Assembly (NCBI RefSeq): GCF_004193775.1
Contig: NC_041019.1
Location: 15,843,020 to 15,907,019, forward strand
Reading direction: 5' to 3'
From: Glycine soja
Lineage: Eukaryota; Streptophyta; Magnoliopsida; Fabales; Fabaceae
Length of the DNA: 64,000 bases
The translations under genes and the position numbers were made by a program. A model generated the notes under the pieces. It was not told the DNA's origin and did no database searches. It saw only the letters and a list, made by a program, of their open reading frames with translations. Shown one piece after another: positions 25,260 to 36,754 of the stretch (position 1 is its first letter; each line of letters opens with the position of its first letter).

Positions 25260-26400
25260 AAGGTACAATGATGTTGCACAAAATTTACTGTAAAGTATAT
25301 ACTATACATTTTTGGTTGAATCTTAGCTCTTCAAATTTTAATCTTTTTGACAAAAAATTGATTTGCAAGTCAATCATGTGTAACTAGTTGATTGCTATAC
25401 AACAGGCAATGCAATATGCTTCCCCTAAAGCAGTTTGGAATCAGTTATGTAGACTTTCACTATTTTATGTATTTTCCCATCTCCTATCTCACATCCTTTT
25501 TTGGTGTTATCTATAATATGAATACAAAGGACTACTGAATTTAAAATTGCATGTTAGATAAGGATAAACAATCTCATTTCTACTCTAGGTGCCAAATTCA
25601 AACTTTGGACCATAAAGTGACTGAAGCTTTGTAGTCATGTCAAAGAAACAGCCAGCCTGAAAACTTAAGCTGCTGTATAGGACAGATGAAACCTTTTATC
25701 TCATGATTAGTGCTTAAGTTAAATATATGGTTAAGTATGCTGGTGTTGCCTCTAGCTTTTTTTCTTCATTTTTTTTAGTTATACTAAAAGGTAAAGTAAA
25801 AGCCATAGAATTATTGTTTTTTTGTTCTCATATAACTCAAGAGATGATAGGATCCAACAATTTGTGAACTACTTATCTGATCTGGAAAGTAAGTAATCAA
25901 TGATTTGATGAATTTATTTTTTTAACCATTTTCTGACTGTTTTAACCCTATGCTTATTTTATTAATATATACTTTTCTCAATATTATCCAAAATATAACT
26001 TGAAGAGAATAATTTCTATTGTCAGGTGTGTGTAGAATTGTAACTCGTATTACCTCCTCGTTGAAAAAAAAACATAAATTGAAATTATAACTGGTAGCAC
26101 GGGAAGCCGTGTACATGTCTATCGTTTTAACCAACAATTATATCTCCTTCACATTGGCTAAGACCTTGAGTTGTTCGTCAAGGTACTTGTCACAATGTTT
26201 ACGATAACTCTCACTTTGAAATTATAAGTTTGACTTAGTGGTAAACGAAGACGGAAGAAAGCAGAGGTCATTAAGTTGTTTCGAATTTTTCACTAACAAA
26301 AAGTAACAATTATTATTTGTCCATAAAAAAAACTCATGCACATTATATTAAAGCTTTTCTTTTCTGATCTCTTTTTGTTTTTAATGTAATGTAATTGCAG

Positions 26401-26550
26401 ACTAAGCCAGGTTTAAGTGTGCACACTGAGAATCCACATGAAGTTGTAGAATCTCTTATTCCACTTATGGAGGAAGCAGAAGCTGTTGTTCCTTACGAGT
26501 TGCACCACAGGATGCCAGTTAAACTTGGAGTGCGTATTCCTCAACTTAAT
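26401..26550 (+). pseudogene. Isolated exon-like segment, family unknown
   Basis: Preceded by a polypyrimidine tract and a TTGCAG acceptor. The open segment reads TKPGLSVHTENPHEVVESLI followed by PLMEEAEAVVPYELHHRMPV and KLGV. The amino-acid mix looks like a real soluble-protein exon, unlike the AT-driven ORFs around it. The ORF continues to a stop at 26575-26577, but coding character fades after about 26540. It may be from the same source gene as the exons at 24.1-25.3 kb or from a different one; I cannot tell. Confidence 0.35.
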
Positions 26551-27094
26551 ACCATGAAAATTACTTTATTTAATTAGAATTTAATTGAAATAGTGTAAAA
26601 TATTATTAGCATGCCATCACATATTGTCGTATAAACTAATTACTTGACTTATATATAAAAAATTTGCAAATTAACTTATAATAATAGTATATCAAAATTA
26701 AACTCATTTAATTACTTGGGACGTTTTTCTGCACATAAAATTAATTAATTTTAATTATTTGTATGTCTGGGAGATCATTTGAGTACCCCGAAAGTTATAT
26801 CTGGGATTTTATTAAAAAAAATCACACTTAATTAGAGAAAGTCTAGTTTTTTTAGAAGATAGAGAAAGTCTAGTTAAAAAAATGTTTAATATATTTGTGT
26901 AATTTTTTAAATGTAATTTTTTATACTAAATTAATTTTACTATAAAGTTATGTTTGTTAACGTTCATCTAAATATTTTTTTATTTTAATTTTCTGTTTTT
27001 TAAAGTTTACACAGAAAAATGAAAACAAAAAACAAAATAAAAATATAACTGGGAATATATATGCTAAGTTTTAGAAATATTTTATGTCTAATCT

Positions 27095-27445
27095 TTACAC
27101 AAAGACGATTTTTCATAAAATCTATTTTGTAAGACGGCTTTTTTAAAAAATCATAAACTTTTTAAAATGATTTTTCATAAAATTATTTTAGTAAGACTAC
27201 TTTCTAAATTTTTTTTTTTGAAAAAACCATTTTCAAAATGCCAATTTTTTAAATATTTTTAAAACAAAAAAATAAATTCTAAGATAGTTTTGAAAAAAAC
27301 CAACATAAAAATTAAGATTCAAAGACAGTTTAAAAATTATCATAAAAAATATTGACTTTTTACGACAATAGTTTTAAAGATGATTCTTAAACCGTCATGA
27401 AATATGTTAAAAAAATTAACGTGGAAAATAATTTTTTTAATAGCG
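27095..27445 (-). repeat. Right subterminal array of the CACTA element
   Basis: Repeated short motifs occur in both orientations: ACAAAGACGATTTTTCATAA, AAGACGGCTTTTTTAAAAAA, TCAAAGACAGTTTAAAAA and GATTCTTAAACCGTCATG, ending AATAGCG next to TTA. They match the style of the left end at 22556-22700 (CTTAAAAACCGTCTTAATA, AAAGACGATTTTAC). Confidence 0.6.
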
Positions 27446-27607
27446 TTATTGTCTTCAGTTGGATAAATGTTGGAAAGTTAAAAATGTGTATGTTTCATCT
27501 CTATATTCTGTTTACTACTTAGTTTGTTAATCCTCACCTTTCTGACTTGATTTTACGATTTTTTTCCTCCTTTTTTTGACATTACGAGTAATTAGAAAAC
27601 CAGAAAA

Positions 27608-27723
27608 ATGAATTCTGGTGGATATACTATAGAAGTTATGGGTCTATCACCAAAAGCTACTGAGGAGGATGTGTATGATTTTTTTGCTTTCTCTGGTGCA
27701 ATTAAGTATGTTGAAATTGTCAG
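27608..27723 (+). pseudogene. First exon of a BPA1-like RNA-recognition-motif protein
   Basis: Starts MNSGGYTIEVMGLSPKATEE and continues DVYDFFAFSGAIKYVEIV, then a GTAAGC donor. This matches the opening of the ACD11-binding-partner (BPA1/BPL) RRM family, whose first exon ends at the same point of the RRM (after VEIVR). The next exon would carry the rest of the RRM (a TAYVTFKD-like strand); none was seen in the following 3 kb. It lies just outside the right CACTA end (27445). Best read as a fragment; the exon itself has no stop, so a very long intron is not fully excluded. Confidence 0.55.
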
Positions 27724-30700
27724 GTAAGCACTTAATTCTAGGCTTAATTTTATTAGATGTCTGGGATATTGGGCAGACCAATTCTTGCTTTCTATTTTTA
27801 TTATTTTTTATTTATTTTGAGGCTTCACTTGATTCTCTGTCTCATGTTGTTTTAAAGTCGAAGTAGAGTTTTAATATTTCATAATTCACAACTAGACTCA
27901 AATTTATGCACTCATTGATTTCAGTTCTTGAGGCCAGTAACTGAAATAGTCCTTTTCATCAACAAAGTCTGATGTCTCCAGTATTTTTTTTACATGTTTG
28001 GAAGCAGAACAAGCTATTAAATCAAATTGCCAAAGAAATTCCCATGTTTGCAAATGGTTATGTTTTCGCCTGACATGTCCTCTTTCAGACTCTACAAAGC
28101 AGTCAATTTGTTTTCACGTCCAATAACTCTTTTACCATATTAACTAACTCTAACTATATTTCAACTAACCAACTAACTAGGCTAAGAGTTGAAGCCGTTA
28201 GATCCGTGGATCAAAAGTATCATGCATGCATCCGCAACAGGAAAATCAGTAGCAGCAGCTGCCAATACTGTGATCAATATATTTGTCTATCTCTTTTAAA
28301 TAGCCTTCGTTTGTTACCATAGTAATGCATTTGGTATTCATTGTGTATGTACATCATAACTTGTTTTCAGGAAAATACCATAGTGCATTAGTACAACACC
28401 ATAACTTCGAGTACAATAATATTACCTCAATCAATGTGATTGCTATAAGGTTGTGCATAATCATTTGAAAAACTTATACACAAGTGGCTGATGCACTGTA
28501 TCAATATTCTATTATAAATTAAATTGACTTATATCTTCTCTGGTCATGCTAAAACTCAAACTTCTAATTGCGTGTAAAGCACCCTAACTTGCATTTCATA
28601 GCCGTGCCACTTTTAAGTTTTTATCCTCCTTTTTCATGCAACATTCTATGGATCTTGTCTGGTTTTTAATTTTTAAAACTTATCACGGAATTTTTTTGCT
28701 TCTCTAAGAGAATGCCTAATTAACACTTAAAGTTGCAACATCAAAGGCTAAATTTAGCTTTTCTTTTCATTCTTGTTACTGGGCCAGAATAACAGGAAGT
28801 TTCAACCAGGGAATTATCAATGCCAAAAATAAAACCCTCCTTATTATTCTATTTCGCTTGTAACAAAACTTAGGAGATCCAATTATGTTTGTGTAACATT
28901 TGCATCAGATATGATACGACTTGTCACACTTAAAATTATATATAATATTAAATCTTATTATGGATTGGTGCGTGAATGTTCAAGTATGTTGAAAATTTGT
29001 CTATGGAATCAATTATTTTTTTTAAAATAAATAAAGAATATATTTCAATTTCAAATATATTATAATTTTTATAATTAAAGTCTAAAAAATAAGTATTTTT
29101 ATAAAATAATCTTTAAAAACAATGTCACATTAAAATAAACTATTTTTGGCTGCATTTGTAACAGACTTCGAAGATTTTGGTTCCAAACCCTTGAGTAAGA
29201 CAGCCCATACAGCTGAGTCGGCAAGAATCCACCCACCGAGTCACCATGCATTTCAAACACGTCCTTCACAAAAGGTCCACGATGATCATCATTAATTTTA
29301 TGAAAAATATTAATTATCGATAACTTCAAATGACCTAGGAGTGTGTGAATTAATTAGTATAAAATTAATTTAGTTTAATCAAGAGATATTAAATTCGAGT
29401 TCAGATAATATAGCTAAGGAGGATCTTGTAAACTATACTTAAAAAAATTAACTTAGCATGGACTTTATTCAATAATGAAAAACTATACAGAAGTAAGATC
29501 TGAAGTATACAGAAGCTAGCATGCATGTCCTTTGGTGGCATTATAGAAAATCACTTGCCATGGACAAAAGAAGCAAAGAAACACAATTCAGAAATCAAAT
29601 TGTAACCCTCAAGAGCCTTAACCCCTCTCATGACTCTCGTCTTATAGAAAACTTCAATGGATGGAGAAATATAATAACTCTGCTTATAAATTATAATAAC
29701 TTATCTATCCCTATGTGCTATAGAAATAAAAGATGATATGCTGCAAACAAACATTCTTTGGACCATTTGAACAGTTAGGGCCGGGTTGTTTAAAATTAAA
29801 AAAAAAGTGTTTATGAAAAAAAAAAACATTTTTTATGTAAGTATTTTTTTAAAGCACATAGGATTTACTTCTTAAAAAAATAAAAAAATACTTATTTTAA
29901 GTAAAAATAGTTTAAACCAATACATCAGAAAATTATATAACTATTTTTTTATTTAAAAAACATTTATTTTAAAAATAAGCTTAAACAAACTAATTCTAAC
30001 AGCTACAAAACTAACGTCTTTTCTAAGAAGAGCCACTGGACATAAGAAAATGAAGCTAGTTTTGGTGCATCTTTGGTTGGACATAAAGAAAATAGAAACA
30101 AAAGAAAATATGGATAATGATATACTATATTTTTTTTTTAATTTGATTGAAGAGAAAGTTAAAAAAAGAAAAAGAAAAAGGTTGGCTTCTAGAAGTAAAA
30201 ATTTAAATTTTCTTCCTTTGGCTATTTTTTTTATAGTAAAACTTCATAAACTATTTATTGATCGTATAAAATATGTTTTAAAATTCTGTTTGTATTGTTA
30301 ACCTTTTCTTGTTTTTGATTATAAGAGAATATTTTTTTTAATCCTTGGGTCAAGAAAAAAAGAATCTTGATTAATTTGAGTTGGGTAAAAAATATAATAA
30401 AATTTAACTAAAAATCATTTTTCTAAAAAATTAAACTCAAATATTATCTAAATTATTTAACTTTAATTTCAGCATTTTAATCTCTTGAATTACTTAGCGG
30501 TAAACTTTATCTTTTGAGTTGTGATTCCGGTTTCCTACTTTTACTTTGTTTATTATATAGAAAGATAATAATGGCACTAGCCGCTACGTACTCTAAGGAC
30601 TTTAAATCCACGTACCAAGACTAGGGACTTCGAATCCAAGCCATGCAACCTAGTCCTATGATTCCAAAAGTTCCAAATATTCAAATCTTACGATCCTAAT

Positions 30701-31440
30701 TCAATTTAAAATCGCCTTCACTCCAACGAACACTTTGTTTGAAAACATTGAGAAATCAAAATCACACAAAATGTAAATTAAAAAGATAAAAAATTATAAT
30801 GATTTTTTAAACATCAATCTATAAGCATCCAAATATAGTAAAAATTTCTTAATAAAAGTATTTGCTAATACATTAAAAGTACAAAGGTATAATCAATATT
30901 TTTTATGTAATAAAGTATAATAACTATTTTTTAAATAAATTCTTACCATTATCAGTTACTTAACATCATTATAAAATTGATGCTAACATTCTTATGGAAA
31001 CTAAAATAAAATAAAATTGAAGCCAATGAATTGACTTCTAATTAAATTTCTTTTACATTTTATTATATGGTGACACTTAGAATTAGTTACTGCAGTCTCC
31101 ATCCTTATATACCTATGTATTAGACTATTTTTATTTGATTGATGGTTTCTTTTTATAAGATTCTCTTCTAAAATGTATTAATTATTTTATTCTATAATGT
31201 TTTTAATTAATTATAGTATTCTTTCTCTTAACATTAATTAATTTTTTGTGAGAAATAATTAAGTAAAAAGAAAAATAAAAAATAATTTTGAAAAAATATA
31301 AATAATTAATAAATTTAATATAATTAATTAAATTAATTATTTTTTCAAAGAATATGAATTAATGTAAAACATATTAGAGACGGAGGTAGTACTGCATAAC
31401 ATTCTCTCATTTATCAATATAGTTGGTTCATTCTTGTAGT
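27724..31440. other. Non-coding stretch between the RRM fragment and the sucrose transporter gene
   Basis: AT-rich, without a supported gene. A minus-strand open run at 29287-29146 (includes KDVFEMHGDSVGGFLPTQLY) looks less AT-driven than its surroundings but is not recognised. A MITE is at 29776-29998. The remainder is spacer with poly-A/T tracts. Confidence 0.5.
29776..29998. mobile_element. Small inverted-repeat element (MITE)
   Basis: The left end TAGGGCCGGGTTGTTTAAAA is similar to the reverse complement of the right end (TAGAATTAGTTTGTTTAAGC). ACAG lies on both outer sides. The interior is A/T only and non-coding. Length is about 223 bp. The terminal match is moderate. Confidence 0.4.
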
Positions 31441-31522
31441 CAATTTTTAACCTGAAGGAATTGTATTTCCTTCATCCATTCATGAGTTTTCCAAAAGAAG
31501 GGACCCACAGGCGGTCGAAGTC

Positions 31523-31532
31523 GCCACGTGGC
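31523..31532. promoter_or_regulatory. G-box upstream of the sucrose transporter gene
   Basis: Perfect palindrome GCCACGTGGC, 270 bp before the start codon. The CACGTG core with GCC/GGC flanks is the classical high-affinity site for plant bZIP and bHLH (light, ABA and sugar-linked) factors. It sits in a locally GC-rich stretch that marks the start of the gene. Function here is inferred. Confidence 0.6.
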
Positions 31533-31781
31533 ACTGTAAGCAGGGGCGCGAGTACAATCCTTGACGCTGCTGCAACGTAGCAGATCTCCCCTGCATTGCT
31601 TGCAACCATGGTAGCCTAACCTCCCTTTCTTCTTCTTCACCAGCCCAATTTCTTTGACCTCCCGTCTATCTCTCTCTTGCTCTCTCTGTCCGATCCCATT
31701 CGGTTCCAACGAAAAGAAGAAACCCTAGACCTCGTCGTTTCTCACTTCTCTCTCATTTCGCACCTCGATCCGTGTGCGTGA

Positions 31782-31805
31782 ATGTCCAGAGGCGCGTGGC
31801 GATGA
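31782..31805 (+). promoter_or_regulatory. uORF overlapping the sucrose transporter start codon
   Basis: An upstream ATG at 31782 opens a 7-codon reading frame (MSRGAWR). Its stop TGA (31803-31805) overlaps the main ATG (31802-31804) as ATGA. A ribosome finishing this uORF ends exactly at the main start, a layout that allows termination-reinitiation control. Whether the transcript includes this ATG depends on the transcription start, which is not known here. Confidence 0.5.
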
Positions 31806-34800
31806 CGACGGGGAAGTCTGATTTGGTGTCGATCCGCGTTCCCTACAAGAACCTCCACGACGATTCCTCCGCCCCCGAACTCGAACTCGTCGACGTCCAC
31901 CACCGCGGCAACCACCGCAACTCGCCGCCGCCGAATCACTCTCCCTCGCCGCCGAACAGCAACAACGCTCCGCTGCTTCATCTCGTTCTCAGTTGCACCG
32001 TCGCCGCCGGCGTCCAATTCGGCTGGGCCTTGCAGCTCTCTCTCTTAACGCCCTACATTCAGGTCCCTCTCCCTCTCCCTCTCCGACTGAATAATTTTGA
32101 CTTTTTCGATATTACGGTTTCGTCGTTGACCAGATCCTTCTGTAATCGGAACCGGATACTCTACGGTTCGTAAAGGATGCAATTACATCCAATGGCGGAT
32201 AGTTAATGTATTCATATTATAGCATTTTTTTAGTAATTAATTAATTATAATGGTTCAGATCGTATGCAGTTGATTTCTCAACTGTAGAGGATCTCAATCC
32301 TTTTGCAATCTCATTGTTGATTTGGATTCGATTTTAATTGTTGAATTTGCAATGTTGAAGGAGTGAGAGAGTGCTTGTGTGTGTGCAGTGTTTATATTCA
32401 ACTTTCCGATTAACTGTGTGCTTTGTTATTGCGTTTTGGTGCAGACGTTGGGAATAGGACATGCGTTTTCTTCGTTTATTTGGCTCTGTGGCCCCATTAC
32501 AGGTCTTGTGGTAGGTTTCACTCTTCCTTTAATCTTTGAATTTCATTTCATGCTTTTGCTCACAGTTCTTACTGCTGCTGCATTGGTTCATTTTAGTGCT
32601 CCATTGAACGTATTTGTCTATTGTCTGATCAATTGGCATGCATACCTAACTGTTGGTGAATTAATGCTTGTCATTCTTGCTGCTTCAGCCTTGTTCATTG
32701 TGATTTAGATCTGAATTGTTCTTTGCTAAAAGTTAGAAACTGATATTTGTATTGTGGAGTACTTTTTGTGGAATAGAGAATTATAAACAGTGTGATACGT
32801 ACAAGTTTATGCTTTGCTCTTGTTGGTTTGGAACTAGAAAATCACGTATGTGTCTCAACTTTTCATTAGGTTCAACCATGCGTTGGTATTTGGAGTGATA
32901 AATGCACTTCAAGGTTTGGCAGAAGAAGACCATTCATTCTGGCAGGATCTCTTATGATATGTCTGGCTGTAAGCATCGGTGACATTGATTGTTTACTCTG
33001 ATTTTATTTTTTTATGCTACATTACACATATGCTAAGTCAAGTCTTGTAATTTAGGTGATATTAATCGGATTTTCTGCAGACATTGGATATGTATTAGGT
33101 GATACACACGAGCATTGCAGGTTTCTTTTCTCATCCTTTCGTTATTTCCTTACTCATTTTATTTGTCTTTTTAAAATTCACAGATATGATGACCTTAGTT
33201 AGACATTAATGAAATTCATGTCTGAAATTGTAGAACATTTAAAGGGACCCGAACAAGGGCTGCTCTTGTATTTATTCTTGGGTTCTGGATGCTGGACCTT
33301 GCTAACAACACAGTGCAGGTAAGCTTGTTAAAGTAATTGACATGTGCTTCTGTTATATTAACTTCATACTGATTCAGTTGTGCAGCTGAAAACTAAATTC
33401 CCCTTTATTTCTTCAATTTAATTTGTAGGGGCCAGCTCGAGCACTTTTGGCTGATCTGTCTGGTAAAGCTTGGCTGTCTCACTTGTTTTTCTTGTTCAAA
33501 TTCTCAACAACCACAATCGGGATTATTGATTTTCATATTTAATTAAATACTTGTTTGGTAGTGAGGAGCCATCATGGTTTAATAAGTTTGCTTCTATTTA
33601 GGTCCTGATCAACGCAATGTTGCAAATGCTGTATTTTGCTCGTGGATGGCAGTTGGGAACATCCTAGGATATTCTTCAGGTGCTAGTGGAAAGTGGAACA
33701 AGTGAGACTTTGCTCATATGTTGTGCTTATTTCATATTTCTGCACATAGCTGTCTATGTAATGTCCATTCTGCGTGTGCTTTTTCCTCTAATTCTGTCAC
33801 CAATATTTGAAACATGTTCTTGTTAAATCAATAATTGGAAATGAGACAACGGAGATAATTGATTTTCCACTTATGAAAGGATTATGCAAGAACATAGCCC
33901 TAGATAGGAATAATTTAGCCTATGTTAAGGATGACAGAAGTGGTTTTGATAAATAGATTAATGTAAATCCAAAGTTTAGGAATTGGGTTATGTTATTGTT
34001 ATTTTCGCTCTGCAGAAATATGCTGGCTTTGGATTTGTGTATGTGTTTTACTGTTGTTCTTTCTATATTTCCTGCTGTTTAATATTTCACCCTTTCTTAC
34101 CTAAGCAGATGGTTTCCTTTCTTGACAACTAGAGCTTGCTGTGAAGCCTGTGGCAATCTTAAAGCGGCATTTCTTGTGGCGGTGGTAGGTTACTACTAAG
34201 TTCTGCCTGATTGGGCCTTCATATTTTACTTCTTAATATTCATTGTCAGACATCATAAGCATGACTGTTCTTTGAATGGCTATTTTTTTTCCTTATTACT
34301 GAAAAGTAAACACTCTCCAGTTTTTATAGTTGTTTTCTCTATTCATTTATTTTTATTAATTCTCTTGTGGAACAACATCATCTTTACCTGCATTATCTTA
34401 TGAGTCAACATCATCTATACCTGCATTATCTTGTGGCTCAACATCTCTACCTGCCTTACTGTTCAATGAAAGCAAAGAAAAGCACCATAAAAAAAAAGGC
34501 AGTGCTGTTAAGGTCTGAGATCGTCAGCTGGCAGATCTGCCAAGTTAAATCATATACTGTTAAACCTAATGATTTCAATGCATAATATGTTTAATAGCTG
34601 GAATCTCATCATACAATAATGGCAGGTGTTCCTGACATTATGCACACTTGTCACCCTATATTTTGCTGATGAGGTTCCACTTACTACTGCAAGTCAACAT
34701 CATCACTTGTCAGATTCTTCTCCTTTACTGGATGAACAACAACAAAATGGTGTTGAATTTTCAAAATTAAAGCCTTCATCTGTTATGGATGAATCCAATA

Positions 34801-36754
34801 GTACGCGAACTGAGGATCACATTGAGAAAGATGCAGAGCTGAAACATGGGAATTTCAAAGCTAGGGAAGATCATGCTGAAAATGTAATGGATGGGCCTGG
34901 AGCAGTATTGGTAAACTTGTTGACAAGTTTAAGGCATTTGCCACCTGCTATGCATTCTGTCCTGGTTGTAATGGCTCTCACTTGGGTATGTACTAGTATT
35001 TATTTGCAAAGGTTTCTGTTGATATTTGTGTTTTCAAGTCGGTTGTGTTGTGAATGCTATTAGCCTAGTGTTGGTGCTTCCCATTTGAAATCCTTCTTAT
35101 GTTCATTTCAATCCTGTCTACCTGCAGTTGTCATGGTTTCCCTTCTTTCTGTTTGATACGGATTGGATGGGCAGAGAAGTTTATCATGGTGATCCAAAAG
35201 GGGGCACTTCTGAAGTAGATCTTTATGATCAAGGAGTTAGAGAAGGTGCATTTGGTTTGCTATTGAATTCTGTAAGAACTCAAAATTGAGCATATTTATT
35301 TTCTCAAGAGATTTGTCACAAGCTTTAGTGATGATGATCTGGAACTTTTTTATTTTTCTTTTATTAAATTGACTTTCTGGATTTTTATCCTGCCCAATTA
35401 TTGATCTGAGTCATCTGACATTGCTTTTATGGCTTGATAGGTTGTCCTTGGAATTAGCTCTTTCTTCATTGAACCAATGTGTAAATGGATGGGTGCAAAA
35501 TTAGTATGGGCACTGAGCAATTTTATCGTCTTTGTTTGCATGGCTAGCACTGCTATCATTAGTCTTATTTCCATAAGAGATTATTCTGGAGGGATAGAAC
35601 ACGTAATTGGAGCAAATGAAGCAATCAAGATTGCTTCCTTGGTTGTGTTTGTTCTTCTTGGTTTTCCTCTTGCGGTAAGTACAAGGTGTTTCATTTCCAC
35701 ATTTAAACTTTTTTATTCAATCACCAGATTCCTTTTCCTTATTGATCTCTCAAGCAATCATCCTAGCTTTGATTAAATATCTGTGGAAGTTCATGACAAG
35801 ATAAATTTCTCATGTTTGTGGCAGATTACCTATAGTGTTCCCTTCGCTGTTACAGCAGAGTTGACTGCTGATTCAGGAGGTGGCCAAGGTTGGTATTAGT
35901 TGTAGATGATGTCCTTAACATTTGGTCTTTTAAATTTCTGATTTCAAGGTGTTGCTTGGTTGTGCAGGATTGGCTATAGGAGTTCTTAATCTTGCAATTG
36001 TTATTCCTCAGGTATTTTTTTCTTCTTCTCAAGCATTACTCTGTCTGTTACTCCACCTTTCTTAGAGAGTGGACTGTTTTGAAGTTACAAAATTATATTG
36101 GATTTTTATTTTGTTTTATCATTGTTTCTCGTGTCTGTCCATATTACTGTTACCTATGTTGTGCAATTTGGTATTTTGATCTTTCCTATGCAATTAACAC
36201 TTTCTCCCCTATCTTCTTCCATATTATTAACTTTGGATAAAATTCCAATGGACTTGATTATAAAACAGGATGCTTAAAATTTATTAGTGCGACTGAAAAA
36301 CACATTGTATACTTCTAGGTGGATTTTTTCCTGTATTCTTCTAAACTTGTCTCCATTCATTTCGTTCTAGTTTGTAGTCTCATATTATTATTTGTTATAT
36401 CTGGATGAAACTGTTGGCTTCATGGCTAATAAATGACTGATTATAACCCAGACTTTGTATTAGTTGTCCGTAATCAGTCTCACTCTCTAGTCTGTAGTGG
36501 AATAAGACATTCTACTCTTTTTTAAGTTTGAATTTCTTGTAAATGTTGTGAATTGCGTTTTGATGTATCGTTGGCATCTTTAGATGATTATATCCCTTGG
36601 TTCTGGTCCTTGGGATGCTCTCTTTGGCGGTGGCAATATTCCTGCATTTGTTTTGGCTTCTTTGTGCGCCCTTGCTGGTGGTGTCATTGCAACTCTCAAA
36701 CTGCCTGATCTCTCTAGTAGTTCATTCCAGTCAACAGGATTTCATATTGGCTAG
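31802..36754 (+). CDS. SUT2: Sucrose transporter, SUT2/SUC3 clade (14 exons)
   Basis: Proton-coupled sucrose carrier of the major facilitator superfamily, 12 membrane segments, 600 residues. Exons: 31802-32062, 32445-32510, 32870-32968, 33056-33120, 33234-33318, 33429-33462, 33602-33701, 34109-34184, 34626-34985, 35128-35271, 35441-35674, 35825-35888, 35968-36011, 36584-36754. All introns are GT-AG and the summed length (1803 bp) stays in frame. Visible marks are a first membrane segment around [20 protein letters not shown] (end of exon 1), the sugar-carrier signature RFGRRRP at residues 124-130 and WSDKC at 117-121. The conserved [29 protein letters not shown] run spans exons 5-6. The long N-terminus (about 60 residues) and the extended hydrophilic central loop (about 276-365) are typical of SUT2/SUC3; other clades are near 510 residues. 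The 14-exon structure also fits that clade. These proteins are placed at the plasma membrane, with low transport activity or a proposed sensing role. The start has an overlapping uORF and a G-box upstream. Nothing is broken. Confidence 0.95.
34373..34466 (+). repeat. 33-bp tandem repeat, three copies, in intron 8 of the sucrose transporter gene
   Basis: The unit begins CAACATCATCTTTACCTGCA, with starts at 34373, 34406 and 34439. The third copy is shortened by three bases after CAACATC. It lies wholly within the intron 34185-34625. Confidence 0.85.

Larger units (their letters stand above)
22556..27445. mobile_element. Candidate Pack-CACTA element carrying host gene fragments
   Basis: The left end is CATTACTAAAAAATG and the right end, reverse-complemented, is CGCTATTAAAAAAATT. 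Each differs from a CACTA-type terminus by one or two transitions. Both ends are bordered by TTA (22553-22555 and 27446-27448), matching the 3-bp target duplication of CACTA elements. Subterminal regions (22556-22700 and about 27095-27445) carry the short ACGGTTT/AAACCGTC and AAAGACGAT/AAAGACAGT motifs in both orientations, as CACTA subterminal arrays do. No transposase is visible. The interior holds a tetraspanin fragment, spliced exons of an unrecognised gene and one further exon, all on the plus strand, plus a nested TRIM. Soybean Tgm elements are known to capture gene pieces in this way. Confidence 0.65.

Noticed and set aside
31772..31801. In-frame extension of the sucrose transporter upstream of 31802
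   Set aside because: It would need a GTG start. The first ATG in frame is 31802, which matches the family N-terminus.
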